NCBI GenBank assembly: GCA_907163375.1
Contig: CAJQUW010002218.1
Location: 1 to 64,000 of the forward strand
Direction of reading: 5' to 3'
DNA from: Prostheceraeus crozeri
Lineage: Eukaryota; Platyhelminthes; Polycladida; Euryleptidae
DNA length: 64,000 nucleotides
A program made the translations under genes and the position numbers. The notes below the pieces were generated by a model. It ran no database searches and was not told the DNA's origin. It was given only the letters and a program-made list of their open reading frames with translations. Positions 11,577 through 23,502 of this stretch are shown one piece after another. Position 1 is the first letter of the stretch. Each line of letters opens with the position of its first letter.

Positions 11577-11753
11577 TTTGAACAGAGTTTATTCGCAAAC
11601 ATGTTTCTGTGGCGTCGGTGGCCACCATCATCAGTGCATAGAGATAGAATACAATAAAGAGTTAGTTTATACAAATTTACAATCACTAGCCACCGACGCC
11701 ACAGAAACATGTTTGCGAATAAACTCTGTTCAAAATTTACGGCTCCTATCTCT
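11577..11753 (-). mobile_element. short Penelope-like terminal element with inverted copies
   Basis: Bounded by a 12-bp direct repeat, CTAATAGTCATT (11565-11576 and 11754-11765). Two 47-nt arms, 11576-11622 and 11689-11735, are exact or nearly exact inverted copies. Read on the minus strand, the left part has CTGATGA (11634-11628), a possible stem II, GAAA (11607-11604) and the palindrome ACATGT (11604-11599). That is the layout of the small hammerhead ribozymes known in Penelope-like element termini. There is no coding part. Family assignment rests on similarity of architecture to the elements at 12518 and 26309. Confidence 0.7.
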
Positions 11754-11765
11754 CTAATAGTCATT

Positions 11766-12506
11766 ACTCACTACTACGTCAGATTGCACGAATTATGGCA
11801 CTAAGACTCTGGAATAGAAATCAAAGCAATTATTTTTTTTTCAACTAATTGAATTCATGAAATGGAACAATCACTGATTGAAAAAGATACGATATTCATT
11901 GATGCATCAACCATAATTTCGAGTGGCATTAACATACTTAGCAATCATATACAAATCTTTGAGAAGTCGATTGCTATTACTTTATGCCACATTTTCTTAC
12001 TTACAGTTATAAGGTCGATTTCTTGATCTTTCTCCATAGTTTAACCGAAAATCATACATAAGTGCAGTTTTCGAGCTGTGTGATGTGTTATTTAAATGTC
12101 TCAGTTGGTCTAGTTTCCGCAACGGAGAATTTCAATTTTTTCAATCAATGAGTTCTACAGAAGGACTTTCACATATTTTCCTTCGATTTTTACCTTGTCT
12201 TTAAAATGACATCAGTTGCAGATTTTGACATAACTGACGCCCTGGTAGAGAGGGTCGATTAAAGTAGTAACAGTGTCATGGCTCAGTAGTCACTACATAT
12301 ATATCGCGACACTGACACAGCTTTCCTCATAGATGCAAAGTAGACTTATCCCCCTCGAAATAATAACTGGTGACGATAGTGCGACCGATATCATATTCCA
12401 CACTTACATGATAGACAGCAGATAACTTAATATCTGTTCAATCGCGGTGACCTTATGGCAGCGTTATCTCGACATATTCAGCATCGCGTTGAAGCAATAT
12501 TAAACT
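11766..12506. other. gene-free AT-rich DNA
   Basis: Nothing recognisable on either strand. Confidence 0.4.
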
Positions 12507-12517
12507 CAAACTATCAT

Positions 12518-13613
12518 TAAAGAAATAGTGCCCATAGTATTGAAAATTGAAAGCAATCCGTGTTCAAGCGCACGACATGTTTCAGCTTTACAAAGCCATC
12601 CTCAGGTGAACAAAGATATGTACAGGATAAAATTCTCTTAAATATAAAATTCGTGGTTACATCGGATGGTATGATCACATTTCAACGCTAAAATCAAGGT
12701 CATTCACAGCAGTCAAAGATGCAATGAATAATGAAATAAAATCAATTCTATTTACAGTTCTACAAATTTAGGCATAGATTCATAGAGCTTTCCCGTTCAT
12801 TCATCAGGCTATTGTTCTATTTCTTTAATAGAATATATTCCAGATGTCTAGGGTACCTCGTCTGAGAAACGACCTTGAAATTATCTTTGTGAGGAGGATG
12901 AACATGCAAGCTAATTCAGAAGGCGTTGGGTAGCCTTTCAAGTGTTCATTCATCCTAGTAATGAAATGCCTGACCGAGCTGCCGATGTAGCACTTGTCAC
13001 AGTGCTCACAAGAATACTTGTAGACAATGTTTGACTTGAGCTCGGCTCAGCTCCTGTATTCCAGACTCTCAAGACCAGTATGTTCTTTGCTAACAAAGAC
13101 AAAGTGCCTGCCGAGCTCAAGTCAAACATTGTCTACAAGTATTCTTGTGAGCACTGTGACAAGTGCTACATCGGCAGCTCGGTCAGGCATTTCATTACTA
13201 GGATGAATGGAACACTGAAAGGCTACCCAAGCCTTCTGAAATTAGCTTGCATGTTCATCCACCTCACAAAGATAATTTCAAGGTCGTTTCTCAGACGAGG
13301 TACCCTAGACATCTGGAATCTATTCTATTAAAGAAATCGAACAATAGCCTGATGAATGAACGGGAAAGCTCTATGAATCTATGCCTAAATTTGTAGAACT
13401 GTAAATAGAATTGATTTTATTTCATTATTCATTGCATCTTTGACTGCTGTGAATGACCTTGATTTTAGCGTTGAAATGTGATCATACCATCCGATGTAAC
13501 CACGAATTTTATATTTAAGAGAATTTTATCCTGTACATATCTTTGTTCACCTGAGGATGGCTTTGTAAAGCTGAAACATGTCGTGCGCTTGAACACGGAT
13601 TGCTTTCAATTTT
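12518..13613 (+). mobile_element. Penelope-like retroelement fragment with inverted copy of its 3' part
   Basis: Flanked by an 11-bp duplication, CAAACTATCAT (12507-12517 and 13614-13624). Two arms of about 507 nt (12540-13046 and 13110-13616) are highly similar inverted copies around a spacer of about 63 nt. The right arm, read on plus, encodes part of a GIY-YIG endonuclease domain preceded by a Cys pair (YSCEHCDKCYIGSSVRHF), diagnostic of Penelope-like elements. Its end carries a hammerhead-like core: CTGAGGA (13551-13557), stem II GGCTT/AAGCT, GAAA (13573-13576), the palindrome ACATGT (13576-13581), then C. Only the 3' portion of the family is present (no reverse transcriptase). The high similarity of the arms suggests a fairly recent insertion. 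Confidence 0.85.
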
Positions 13614-13624
13614 CAAACTATCAT

Positions 13625-15640
13625 ATTTCAAATTAGTAATGCTTTACAGTGGGTTAGATAATCTATCATTAGCTTAATTTATTTCAATCAAATACAGTTA
13701 AGCAATAGCTAGATAATACAGAGAAGTGAGATCATGACCGAGATCAGACGGTTAAAAGTTTGCATTCAGAATACGGCTGAATAAATCAGTGCTTTAAATC
13801 TCTATATTGCATAACAAAAATTTCATAGTCTCTAGTCTCAGGATAATATTTTCTCACCATATCAGTTGCATTTGAAATACAAGCTATATCAAATCTGATA
13901 AATTATAGGCCAGCAATTGACGAAATATATGTATTAGTACAATCAACTGCTCAAATTACAATACTGCATTAGTAATTATTCATGCAACTGCTGTAGTGCA
14001 TGATTGATTCCTTATATCATTCCACGAGTTAGACATTTTGACATATTTCTGAAATCTTCGACATTTAACCGAGTTTTGGCTATGGATCGCCTAACTGATT
14101 GCTATTTACGATGTCAAACTGATTGGATTTACTGATAATTTACTTATGAGCACAAAAAGCGATTGACAAGGTTGATTTGTGCAAGGAATAGAACTGAAAT
14201 ATACGTAAATGAAATTTGGAAGATTTACTTTCAAAACTAACCATTCCAATGCATCTGTAACATGGATTCTACAATTCTAAATGACTTCAATTCGGGACAG
14301 CCGCTAAATTGAGACAAGTGCCAATTTCCATTGTTGTCCAGATTAAGCTGAGTGCACTGCATAATGACCTCATTACCGATCATTGATCAGCTCTATAAAA
14401 TGCAAGAAAAACACATTAAATGTATCAACAATTCTTCAAATAGATTAGTTACGGTGGAGGACTTTGCTCCCTCTGGGTTTAATTCCTGAACTGTTGTTAT
14501 TGTTTGCAAACCAAATGACTACAAAATGAATCTCATATGATTCCTTTGTGTAGAATTGGTCGAGGCAATGAGGAAAAGAAACTAGTTGAATTTGCACTTG
14601 CGCATCATTCATATCAGATCTGTTCATTCCGCAGAGCATCCTGAGTTCTCTGTTCATTCGTTGACGTGAATGTGATGCAAATTGAATGAAATTATTGCGA
14701 TCGATGAATCCGTTTCCGGTGTGATATATATTATTGCTGCAACTATGACAAGATATTTCAATAACAATTTGTCGCTGCATAGATTTATCATATTATTCAT
14801 GTTGATAAATTCTGAAATAATTGAAAAGCATTTGCAGAAATATTGAATGAAGTTATATCACAATTATGAGACAATAGGCAGATGCATCTCATGCTCCTTT
14901 AGAATTCAATGCATCTCTTGTCTAACTATTAGCTGACATAATCAAGAAAGGAGTAGCGTAAAATCAAGAAAGAGCGTGCGGTTTCTCTCATTAGTTACTT
15001 TTTAGTTAGATAACCAAATTTAGACCTTCAATCGAATCGACATATCTTATTACCACATGTCACTGAGGTTGATGTTTAGGAATCGATTGAATTTTGATGG
15101 TGTTACAGCCAACATGAAATTTATCAAATAAAATATCAGACAATAACGAGCTGCAATTTGACAGCAGCAAAGATACTTCCTCTCAATAAAAATGACTCCA
15201 GACGAGGATCGATGAAAATTAAACTTCGAATTTCTAATTAAAACAATAATTTACCCAATTATGTATAAGTGATGATGAAGACTTAGATTATCAATATTCG
15301 GAAATTACTTCTCACGATTTTGTATCATATTTTCGCGACACAAAATGAGACGAATTTGCCTTGCTAATTTGTTTGCTATCGAAGTGGCTTTGGAGAAATT
15401 CTTGAAAAGATTCAAAAATTCCTGAGTCTCACTTGCTTACTTCCTGAATGTCTGATATAATTGAAAAAAATGCTTGTACTCGCATGATTGTCCATCATTC
15501 GATCAATGCCAATAAATCAAAATATGTTTGAATGCATTTTAAACCAGTTCTTTTCAAGCGCATGCAAGTTTGGAAGAATTATTCTACTTAGTTACCTTCG
15601 TCGTTGAGGCAATAGTTATTTGCTCTGATTCATGAATAGG
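13625..15640. other. gene-free AT-rich DNA
   Basis: A 111-codon minus frame at 14445-14780 has no recognisable motif or splice context. Nothing else stands out. Confidence 0.4.
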
Positions 15641-15706
15641 TAGCAGTCTCCATGGTATAGTGGTTAAGTGATTTGATTAATGCAACATCGAAAGTGTTAT
15701 CTTGCG
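15641..15706 (+). mobile_element. SINE fragment, family A head
   Basis: AGTCTCCATGGTATAGTGGT followed by TAAGTGATTTG and ATCGAAAGTGTTAT matches the head of the family A SINE, with an internal gap. The body is missing. Confidence 0.55.
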
Positions 15707-16974
15707 TAATTCAATCAACATATACAATAGGCCTACATGGCGTCATTTTTCAGAAATCCTTAAAGTAGAGCGACCATATCAGACCTGGTACAAAAAAGGG
15801 CAGCAAAATAATCTTCATCTTCCGAAGCTTCTCATCAGTATCCCTATAGAATCAGTAGACACGAGCTGATGCTAGTTTGCCAGCAACTTATTTTGAGCAT
15901 CATAGAATATATCAAATCAAATTAAAGTTGGCATGAATGCGAAGACCACACAAATACTTGAGAATCTGCAAAAACGGTGCCATAGAATAATTTGTGGAAA
16001 AGATTGCTCACTGCATGAGGCCACTGACTGATTAACACAAAAACGAAGAGCTGGAACTAAGCTCAGAATCATTAACCCCTAGCCAGTAGCCACCTACAAG
16101 GTCCCTCCCAGACTCCCTTACAGATCGTACATAGCACCACCATTGACAAAAGCTGAAAAAAGATCTATTGCTTTCTTTCCTGTCTAGCATACGTAAAAAA
16201 ATGAAACGCCTCTCTTGTCACTTCACATGCAATGCATGTTGTAGTGGAAATTTTTCATTTTATGAAATAAACACACATTTCAACATTAAGTCCATAGTAC
16301 GCCTAGCGGGGAATTGCGATTCTACATGAGAAACACTTTGATGATACTTCAGATAGGAATTCATATTTTTTGATTGATGTCCATGCTATCAACATCGAGT
16401 CGAATCAAACAAGTACCATCATTAGAAAGAACAGTCCAAAGTTCAAAACATTCATAGCAGACAACGAGGCAAATTTCACTTTTAAAAAGTTCATTCAGAT
16501 CTTAATTTTCCATTTATCAGGGATTATCAAAAATTATTTGAATTTCAGCACCTCTCTGTCTACATGTATGCGTGTACTAAATATCATGCATATCTGTACC
16601 CACAGTGATGTCACAACTTATACTTTACTTTCACTATAGGCCCTATATCCGTTTAGCGTCCTATTCTCCACCTGTGTTCGGTTGGACGATATTTTTTCAT
16701 GAAATACCTCAAGGTGTTGTGTGATTATTATAGGTGCTCCACATTATCATAGTGTTACTCCGGGAGCTACTGACACTTTCTTCCTAAATTCGCGCACAAA
16801 TAGCTTTAAAGCATGGATTTGCAGATCTTGAAACGCTGACTACAAAAATCAAATTCTTCAGTGTCCCTGTCAGTCGCTTTCGGTTACAGGTAGGGTTAAA
16901 GGATGGTAAAATTCAAAAAATATCTATGGATTGTGAAACACTTGGCAACTTTCGTACATTTTCTTTTTCAGAAA

Positions 16975-17270
16975 AGAAACTATTCATCAGAATGCCATGA
17001 AATTTGAAACATGTTTGAGTTCAGAACATCAATTTCGATATAAAAGTTTAAGTGAGTCACATGATTCAGTATTTAATGTTTGAGAGCCTCCACAAAATGA
17101 GTAAAATTGCCAAAATCAAGTCAAAACATGATATTTACTCATTTTGTAGAGGCTCTCAAACATCAAATACTGAATCATGTGACTCACTTAAATTTTTATA
17201 TCGAAGTTGATGTTCTGAACTCAATCATGTTTCAAATTTCATGGCATTCTGATAAATAGCTTCCTTTCAG
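16975..17270. mobile_element. fold-back element with arms of about 130 bp
   Basis: The left arm (about 16975-17108) and right arm (about 17138-17270) are inverted copies at about 90% or better. They share GAAACATG, GAGTTCAGAACATCAA and GTGAGTCACATGATTCAGTA, and CAAAATGAGTAAA sits at the hairpin neck. The loop is about 30 nt. No coding capacity. It could be a MITE or an inverted duplication; the transcript would form a long hairpin. Confidence 0.75.
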
Positions 17271-18136
17271 CAAAACTCGTTCATGACTCATGATATAATT
17301 ATTTTCACGAAGGTTAAAAAGTCATTTTTTCTCTACGAGGAGCGATATCGTTGTCGAGAGAGCGCAGTGAACGAGAGTATTGAATAAAGGACTTTTCAAT
17401 CGAGTGAAGGTAATTTATTTCTATGCATGCATCTCCATCTGGAATGTGCTAGATGCCTTAGCGTCCTATTTGTCAGCCATAACATGACATTAAAAAGTCT
17501 ATGGCCAAACTTAGAAATGCACAATATTTCTATCCATGGACTAGTAGACATAGGCAACTAAACATTGCAAAAGAAGACTTTTTTGAGTATAAATTTGATC
17601 AGAATCATACCTCACTGTCCGGTACTTGTAGCATTCTATTAATTAACCAAATAGCGACTCAAAATGATAATAAAAGAAATAGCACCGAAAGCTAGTAGCA
17701 AAAGATGCGAAGATCGAAGAAATCAATTTTATCGAATATTGTCAGCTATCTGACATAAAACCAAAACAACGGTAGTGTTGATAATTGTGTTAATAATAAG
17801 TAGTTCACCAACTTAATGTTTTTGATTCTGCATTAGGTCGATATGATTCAATTGAGCACATTGTAGTGCTCCTGTATTTCAAATGCTAGATTAATGCACT
17901 TGTCAAGGATATTCAACGTAATACAATCAAAATAATGCATAGGGAAAATAGAATCATGGAGTAAATATACTTTGCAGCATAAAAGTTCACAAACTGCAAA
18001 GTGTTGACCGCAAGGACTGCAAAGTTGAACAGGAACTGTAAAGTAATGCTCATGCGCTCTGAGGGCTATGGTAATATAAACTTTTCAACACATGCATAAA
18101 AATAAACATGTATTACAGATTCATAATGTAATTGTT
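17271..18136. other. gene-free AT-rich DNA
   Basis: No recognisable gene. A 64-codon frame at 17501-17695 is not supported. Confidence 0.4.
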
Positions 18137-18646
18137 ATTTTTTTTTTTTTGATCACGACCACACAATGGTCGGTTGTAACTCAGGACCTCGGAATCCTAC
18201 CAGGACTCAGGGAGATCCAGAGTGCGTCTAAGGATGTAGGCACTACCGAGCAGGGCAGCCTTAAGTAATTGAGGTACTTGGTGTCGACCGGGAATCTCTT
18301 TGAGGTACTTCTTTAGGTTGTCAGTATGGGCTCCCAAGGATCCCACTACTACTGGTATCACTTTTGCTTTAATCTTCCACAGCTTCTGTACTTCTATTTT
18401 TAGGTCTTGGTACTTTGCTATTTTCTCTCGCTCTTTATTGCATATGTTTCTATCCTCGGGAACGGCGATATCGATTATCCCATCTTCTCTTCTTTGTCCA
18501 CTATCACTATATCGGTCCTCCTTGCTGAAATGTTCTTGTCGGTTCTTATTTCGAAGTCCCATAAGATCTTCACCATGTCTGTTTCAACTACTGGCATCGG
18601 CATATGTTTCCATGGCTCTGTCTTTGTTAGAATAATATTTTGTTTA
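18137..18646 (-). mobile_element. LINE 3' end (non-LTR retrotransposon, truncated)
   Basis: On the minus strand the sequence encodes the C-terminus of a LINE polyprotein. It starts with WKHMPMPVVETDMVKILWDF (about 18630-18560) and continues through IDIAVPEDRN, KYQDLKIEVQKLWKIK, IPVVVGSLGAH and ALLGSAYILRRTLDLPESW, ending at TAG 18196-18198. A frameshift near 18475-18480 separates the VDKEEKMG part from the IDIAVPEDRN part. A short 3' UTR ending TGGTCGTGATC is followed by a 14-nt A-run (T-run on plus, 18137-18150), the retrotransposition tail. Known LINE C-termini carry the D(I/V)xxP-D...KYxDLK...IPVVVGALG arrangement. The 5' truncation is typical of LINE insertion. The clade is not assigned. 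Confidence 0.82.
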
Positions 18647-18879
18647 TTTAGTTAATTGATTGTTCACCACTTCCAAATTCAATCATTTGCTCGCTTGGAC
18701 TTCAATTTCAACATATTGATTGACGTTGGTTTTAATTTCAACCAATTTTTGCTCACGAACGCCAATTTCAATTTATAGATGAAAACAGCAATTAAATTGC
18801 AATCAATTTTTGATAATCCCTGCTATTTAAAGTATCAATATCAACTAGCTAAGTCTAACAATGATCAATATTGAAAGGA

Positions 18880-19720
18880 ACACTCGCGAAATATTCAGGG
18901 TCGCTTTCAGCAGACATAGAGTGCGGAATCTCCCCTTGGGTTATTTCTGCGCATTCGGGAAGGGTTCATGAAGATCCAAATAGCATGACAGTCCGGAGTC
19001 TATGACAGCGCAATCGTAAATCCAACGCCCAGCGACGGAATTATCGGAAATTCAACGCAGGGAGTTCCTGTGTGAGAGTTTAAATCACGAATTCAATCTT
19101 GAAGTGAAATTCGCGAATTTTCAGTTGCATCACAATTTCTTGCAGCACACTTTCGTAAAAGTTCAAAGTGCCTCGCTTTCTTTAGCAATCATCCGACCAT
19201 CGCAAGTTCAGCAAAATAATTTTGTTTGAATTTGTCGAAACATGAGCAATAATTTTCATCAACAAATGAGTGCCCTTTATCAAATGCGACAGCTCATTGA
19301 CAATTTCATCTATGAACAAGATTTCAACGTCGACCGTGCAACCCTTGAGAAAGCATCCGAGTACAAAACCTAATTTATTGTCACTCTCACGCTCGCTGCG
19401 TACTGACCCTCTTTTCTCTACAATGACTCATATACCGTCGACGACCGGTAAGTTCACGCGCACTGATCACACCATCTGCCCGCACTCGCAGACAGACCTG
19501 TCGCGAGGTAAGAAAAACATCCCCGATCAGGTGTCACTGACTAAACGCGAGAGCCTAAAGGCGATCGGATAAAGTCGAGAGAAGAAAACGGCCGCCGACC
19601 GCAGAAGTAACGGATAAAATACCGACGCCACAGTTAACCAGACCCAGCTGCAGCCAACAGTACACTGAGATTGCAATACGACGGGTAACGCAGTGAGAGT
19701 GCATATGAGGACGTGTTGAC
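18880..19720. promoter_or_regulatory. CpG-rich island, possible promoter/5' exon
   Basis: CpG density and GC content rise sharply above the AT-rich surroundings (for example CGACGACCGGTAAGTTCACG). Two strong plus-strand splice-donor-like sites occur: CCG|GTAAGT (GT at 19448) and GAG|GTAAGA (GT at 19508). A short plus frame from ATG 19242 reads MSNNFHQQMSALYQMRQLID before a stop 43 codons on. It resembles the N-terminal helix of G-protein gamma subunits only weakly. This could be an unmethylated promoter with a first exon of a gene whose other exons I could not find. Confidence 0.35.
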
Positions 19721-22700
19721 GATTCTCTGCTCTTCAAAAATGTATCTAGACATGTGTGTGTCGAGGTGAACGCGACATATATCACACGCATGATAAAAGT
19801 AGAAGAAAAAGGAAGCGATGACATCAACAGAGTGAACAAAATCAAGAGAGAGACTGTTCAGTTATTCAACATCATCACTTCAGTAGCATTTTTCTTGTTT
19901 CATAAGACAATCAAGTCCAACTTCTAAGAAAAGTTCGGTATTTTAGTTATCCACTGTTTTAAAAATTTGTAGATGAAAATATACACTACTATGCTTGTAC
20001 ATAAATGCAAACATTGGAAATCATAGATCAGCTCCCCACGTTTTACCACCTCCAATTAATCAAATAATTTCATGTTTGCTGACATAAAAGTGGCGAAGCA
20101 TGTGTACAAAAACAAGAAGAGTTGTCGAAATTTGCTTAACCAAATAGGCCATGTCTCACTTGTAAGGGGGAAAGTATGTAAACAATCTCCTACCACTGAG
20201 TTAATTGCTCCGCACCTCTTGAGAAGAAAATTCAATGAACGGAGGTCATTTGCACCCTTGGTGTGCAATAATGTAAATAACGCAATCGAATGTCTTCGAA
20301 ACTGACACAAAGCAACTTTTACAGCAACTTTGGTACAAATTCCAGCATCATTTCCGCTTGTTAGTTCGTTTTTTATTTGATAAATTTCACTCTTGTGTTT
20401 ACTCCAATGGGTAGCTGAATGTCTCAGTAGTACTGCTGCTCGATTAGCCTACTGATAGTGATAAATTGTCGATGATCATCTATATTTATGTAAGTTAATC
20501 TATTTAAGCTTCGTAGCACACAACCTCCTTTCAAACACGGGTGGGCCCCCACTGTACATCAATTCTATTCCATCTTTCAAAATGATTCAATTACCGTACC
20601 AGCCGCACATGCTGTCTCTACAGGCCGCATTCCGCCGGCAAATCAGTCAATCCGGAGTGCTGCTGTACAATGCATTACAAGCACGTTGCTGTATGCAACA
20701 CAACACGTACATCATGATCAAATGACATTGATTGAAGCAGCTGATAACAGACATCCTCGACAAATAATTTGCCATGCGAATATCTTCGATTCGCAATGTT
20801 TATTGCTAATTATTCAATTTCCTACTCTTCTATGGTCCCTTAAACACACACTGTTGATATTCTTGATATTCATGACAGAGTCTTGACATTATTCAAGATA
20901 AATTTTTCGTAATCTATCGCGAGCAGATGTCACATGATGACCTTGGCCGATGACAAGGTTATCTGTCACATCAACTGACGTCCTAGTTTGGACTTCGATC
21001 GTTACTGATGAAAGTCACTTGTCAGCTTTAAATCCTCAATAAATTACAGATCTGTAAGTTGAGTGGAATGTATTTGAACAGAACCACGTGGCAATGTTAA
21101 TCAACAAAAATGACCAAAACAATCAATGCTCTGTTCAAGTTGAACACGATCATTTTCATGTGATTAATAAGCAGTGATAGAAAAAAATAAGGACACCATT
21201 TTACCATTGTTTGATACATTAATTCAATAATCTCTGATGATATGTCTAATAATAGAAATGGCTTACTACCAGCTAATCAACGTAATTGAGTGAGATCCAA
21301 ATGTCTATTGTCGGTGATGTAGGGGAGAACATCGCATGTCTCAAACAAAGATCACTAAGATTATAATAGGCAAAGAGTCTATTGAAGTGGTGACATGAAT
21401 GATTGTTTCAATTTATTAACTTATGCGACAGAGACTATGTGTTGTGAGACTGCCATAGACGAGACCTAAACCAGGCCGCAGAAAAGGAGCGCACTTGGCG
21501 GCGAGCTCAGCCGAAAAACTGGGAAGTTGGGATTAGTGGGAAGAGGAGGTACCGACAGTGACTGACAAAGTTTATTCCAGTTGTTATGCCCACCCTTGCC
21601 CTTTCACAGGGAGATGGGGTTGCTAAATGTGACAAATCTGTTGGAATGATCTGCAGATCTTGCATAATTTTATGCATGAAAAAGGCATTATAAAATCTTA
21701 TTCTCAGATGGCTGAAAAAAGTTATAAGGGTTAGATTGTTGCTTTGGGACATTCCATTTTTGCATGATCATGTCTGATAACTCATGAAACCAAAGATTTG
21801 TGATTCATCTGTCACTGCTTTTCAATTTACATAAACGTCATTCTGAAAATGGTTTATCGCATTACACATTCAGTTACGCACAGCGCTTGAAGTGCTCAGA
21901 CTAGCAGTACATGAGATTATGAACCTCTTGGACATTCACTGATGCGGTATGCACAAATAAGTCGAGAGTTGCATCAAATCAACACACACAGTTGAGAAAA
22001 CAGTTGTTGTTCTAAATATTTAAATTCGCGTGACAAAACAATCCGTGAAAATAAATCAAATAATTAGTAAATCCCATCACTTTCAACATATTCATTCAAA
22101 TGATACATATTAGGCCATGAGGTGAAAACCTGAATTTTAGTTTGCAGCGTTCTGAGAAGTATTTAATGAGAGAATAGACCTCATAAAAGTATATTCGATC
22201 ATACAGTAACACACAGTTGCTGCATTCAAAATAATGAGAATGAAAAATTTGATCGTTTTCATAAGTGGAAATTGAGATGCATGTGCTACGATATTCGATA
22301 TAGATAGAATCATACATTGCAATTCATTTTTATCACGCATTGATTGAACAGGAAATCATGATTATGCAACGAACAAACTACAAATGATCAAAAGAAATAG
22401 TTACAGAATGAGGATATTATACAGAGAGGGATGTTCATCTGTAGTAAGATGACTACGGGAGAAGCATGCTTCAAGGTATTTTGTGAAATGTTGTTTTAGA
22501 GAGCAAGTGGTGAAACATGGTATTGGGATGTAGTCTATACGATAAGCATGTCAGCAAAATCTGTACACACCTCATCAAGTCGCCCTGCTCCAACATCAAT
22601 ACGACACATACACGTATTAGATCATAAACCACGATAGAAAAGACGAAGTGGGTTCTCCAGTCGATCATTTTTTTCTTCATTAAACTAACAAATAAGGAAA

Positions 22701-23502
22701 CTAAAAGTTACGTAGTTATTAGGCATAATTTGAAAATACCGCCTAGCTACGCATATAAGCATGCTCCTATCTTCCGAGGAGATAGACACATTTAATCAGA
22801 CAGATCATCCCGATAACAGATCACCGAAGGGAACTTAGACAAATTAGATCGATTAGCAACGCCATCTGTCTGAAACTTGTGCAGGCAAACCGCCACGAAT
22901 AGAGGTATCCAAAAAAAAATCGGGCCATCATCCGTACATTATCAGCTTCCTTTTCTAAGACAGTACCATCCACGCTATGCTTTAAAGAGCCATACTGTGC
23001 TGATCGCTCAGCACATGTGGGCACAAGAACGTCTGCCTATGCGTCTACTTCACCAGGTTAATTACTTACTTCACCATTGCTTGAACCCTGTAGAACAAAA
23101 ACCCAACGTCTTTCAAAGAATCTGTAGTTGTAGGCTGTTAACATTATTCCAATCAATATGACAAAATGAAAATGAAAATTGGCCTACCACAATCGCCCAA
23201 TCAAATGTCGTGCTTTTACTTTGGTTGCACGTTTATCTATTGAAACTTTCATGGTGGACTATTATTTATTGAAAATGTATTTTGGTACTTCGACAAGTAT
23301 ATTCTCAAATTTATTGTATCTGACCAGGCTTCCATTCCACATAAAACTACAAATCTTAGTCTTTCATAGTGATTGCTTGTCCATGTTCCGTGTATGAGGT
23401 AGACATTGTGCGAAGGCATTCTCTAAAACAGAAGTCCCATCTTTCACCCGGCAGCTCTCAACATTCTCATGACCCACACTTTCGACCAGCACGCCACTTT
23501 AA
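19721..23502. other. gene-free AT-rich DNA
   Basis: No known gene. There is an imperfect hairpin near 20925-20975 (GATGTCACATGATGACCTTG against its complement). Short frames are unsupported. Confidence 0.4.

Noticed and set aside
14220-14260. Short minus ATG exon (MLQMHWN) with a GTTAGT donor as ABCC10 exon 1
   Set aside because: The donor phase (1) does not fit the phase-0 acceptor at 10972.
14445-14780. 111-codon minus frame, considered as an upstream ABCC10 exon
   Set aside because: No membrane segment or ABCC motif, and no donor of the right phase.
19242-19373. G-protein gamma subunit first exon
   Set aside because: Only a weak helix similarity; the frame stops after 43 codons, no donor in phase, and no C-terminal CaaX-type exon found. 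Kept only as part of the CpG-island finding.
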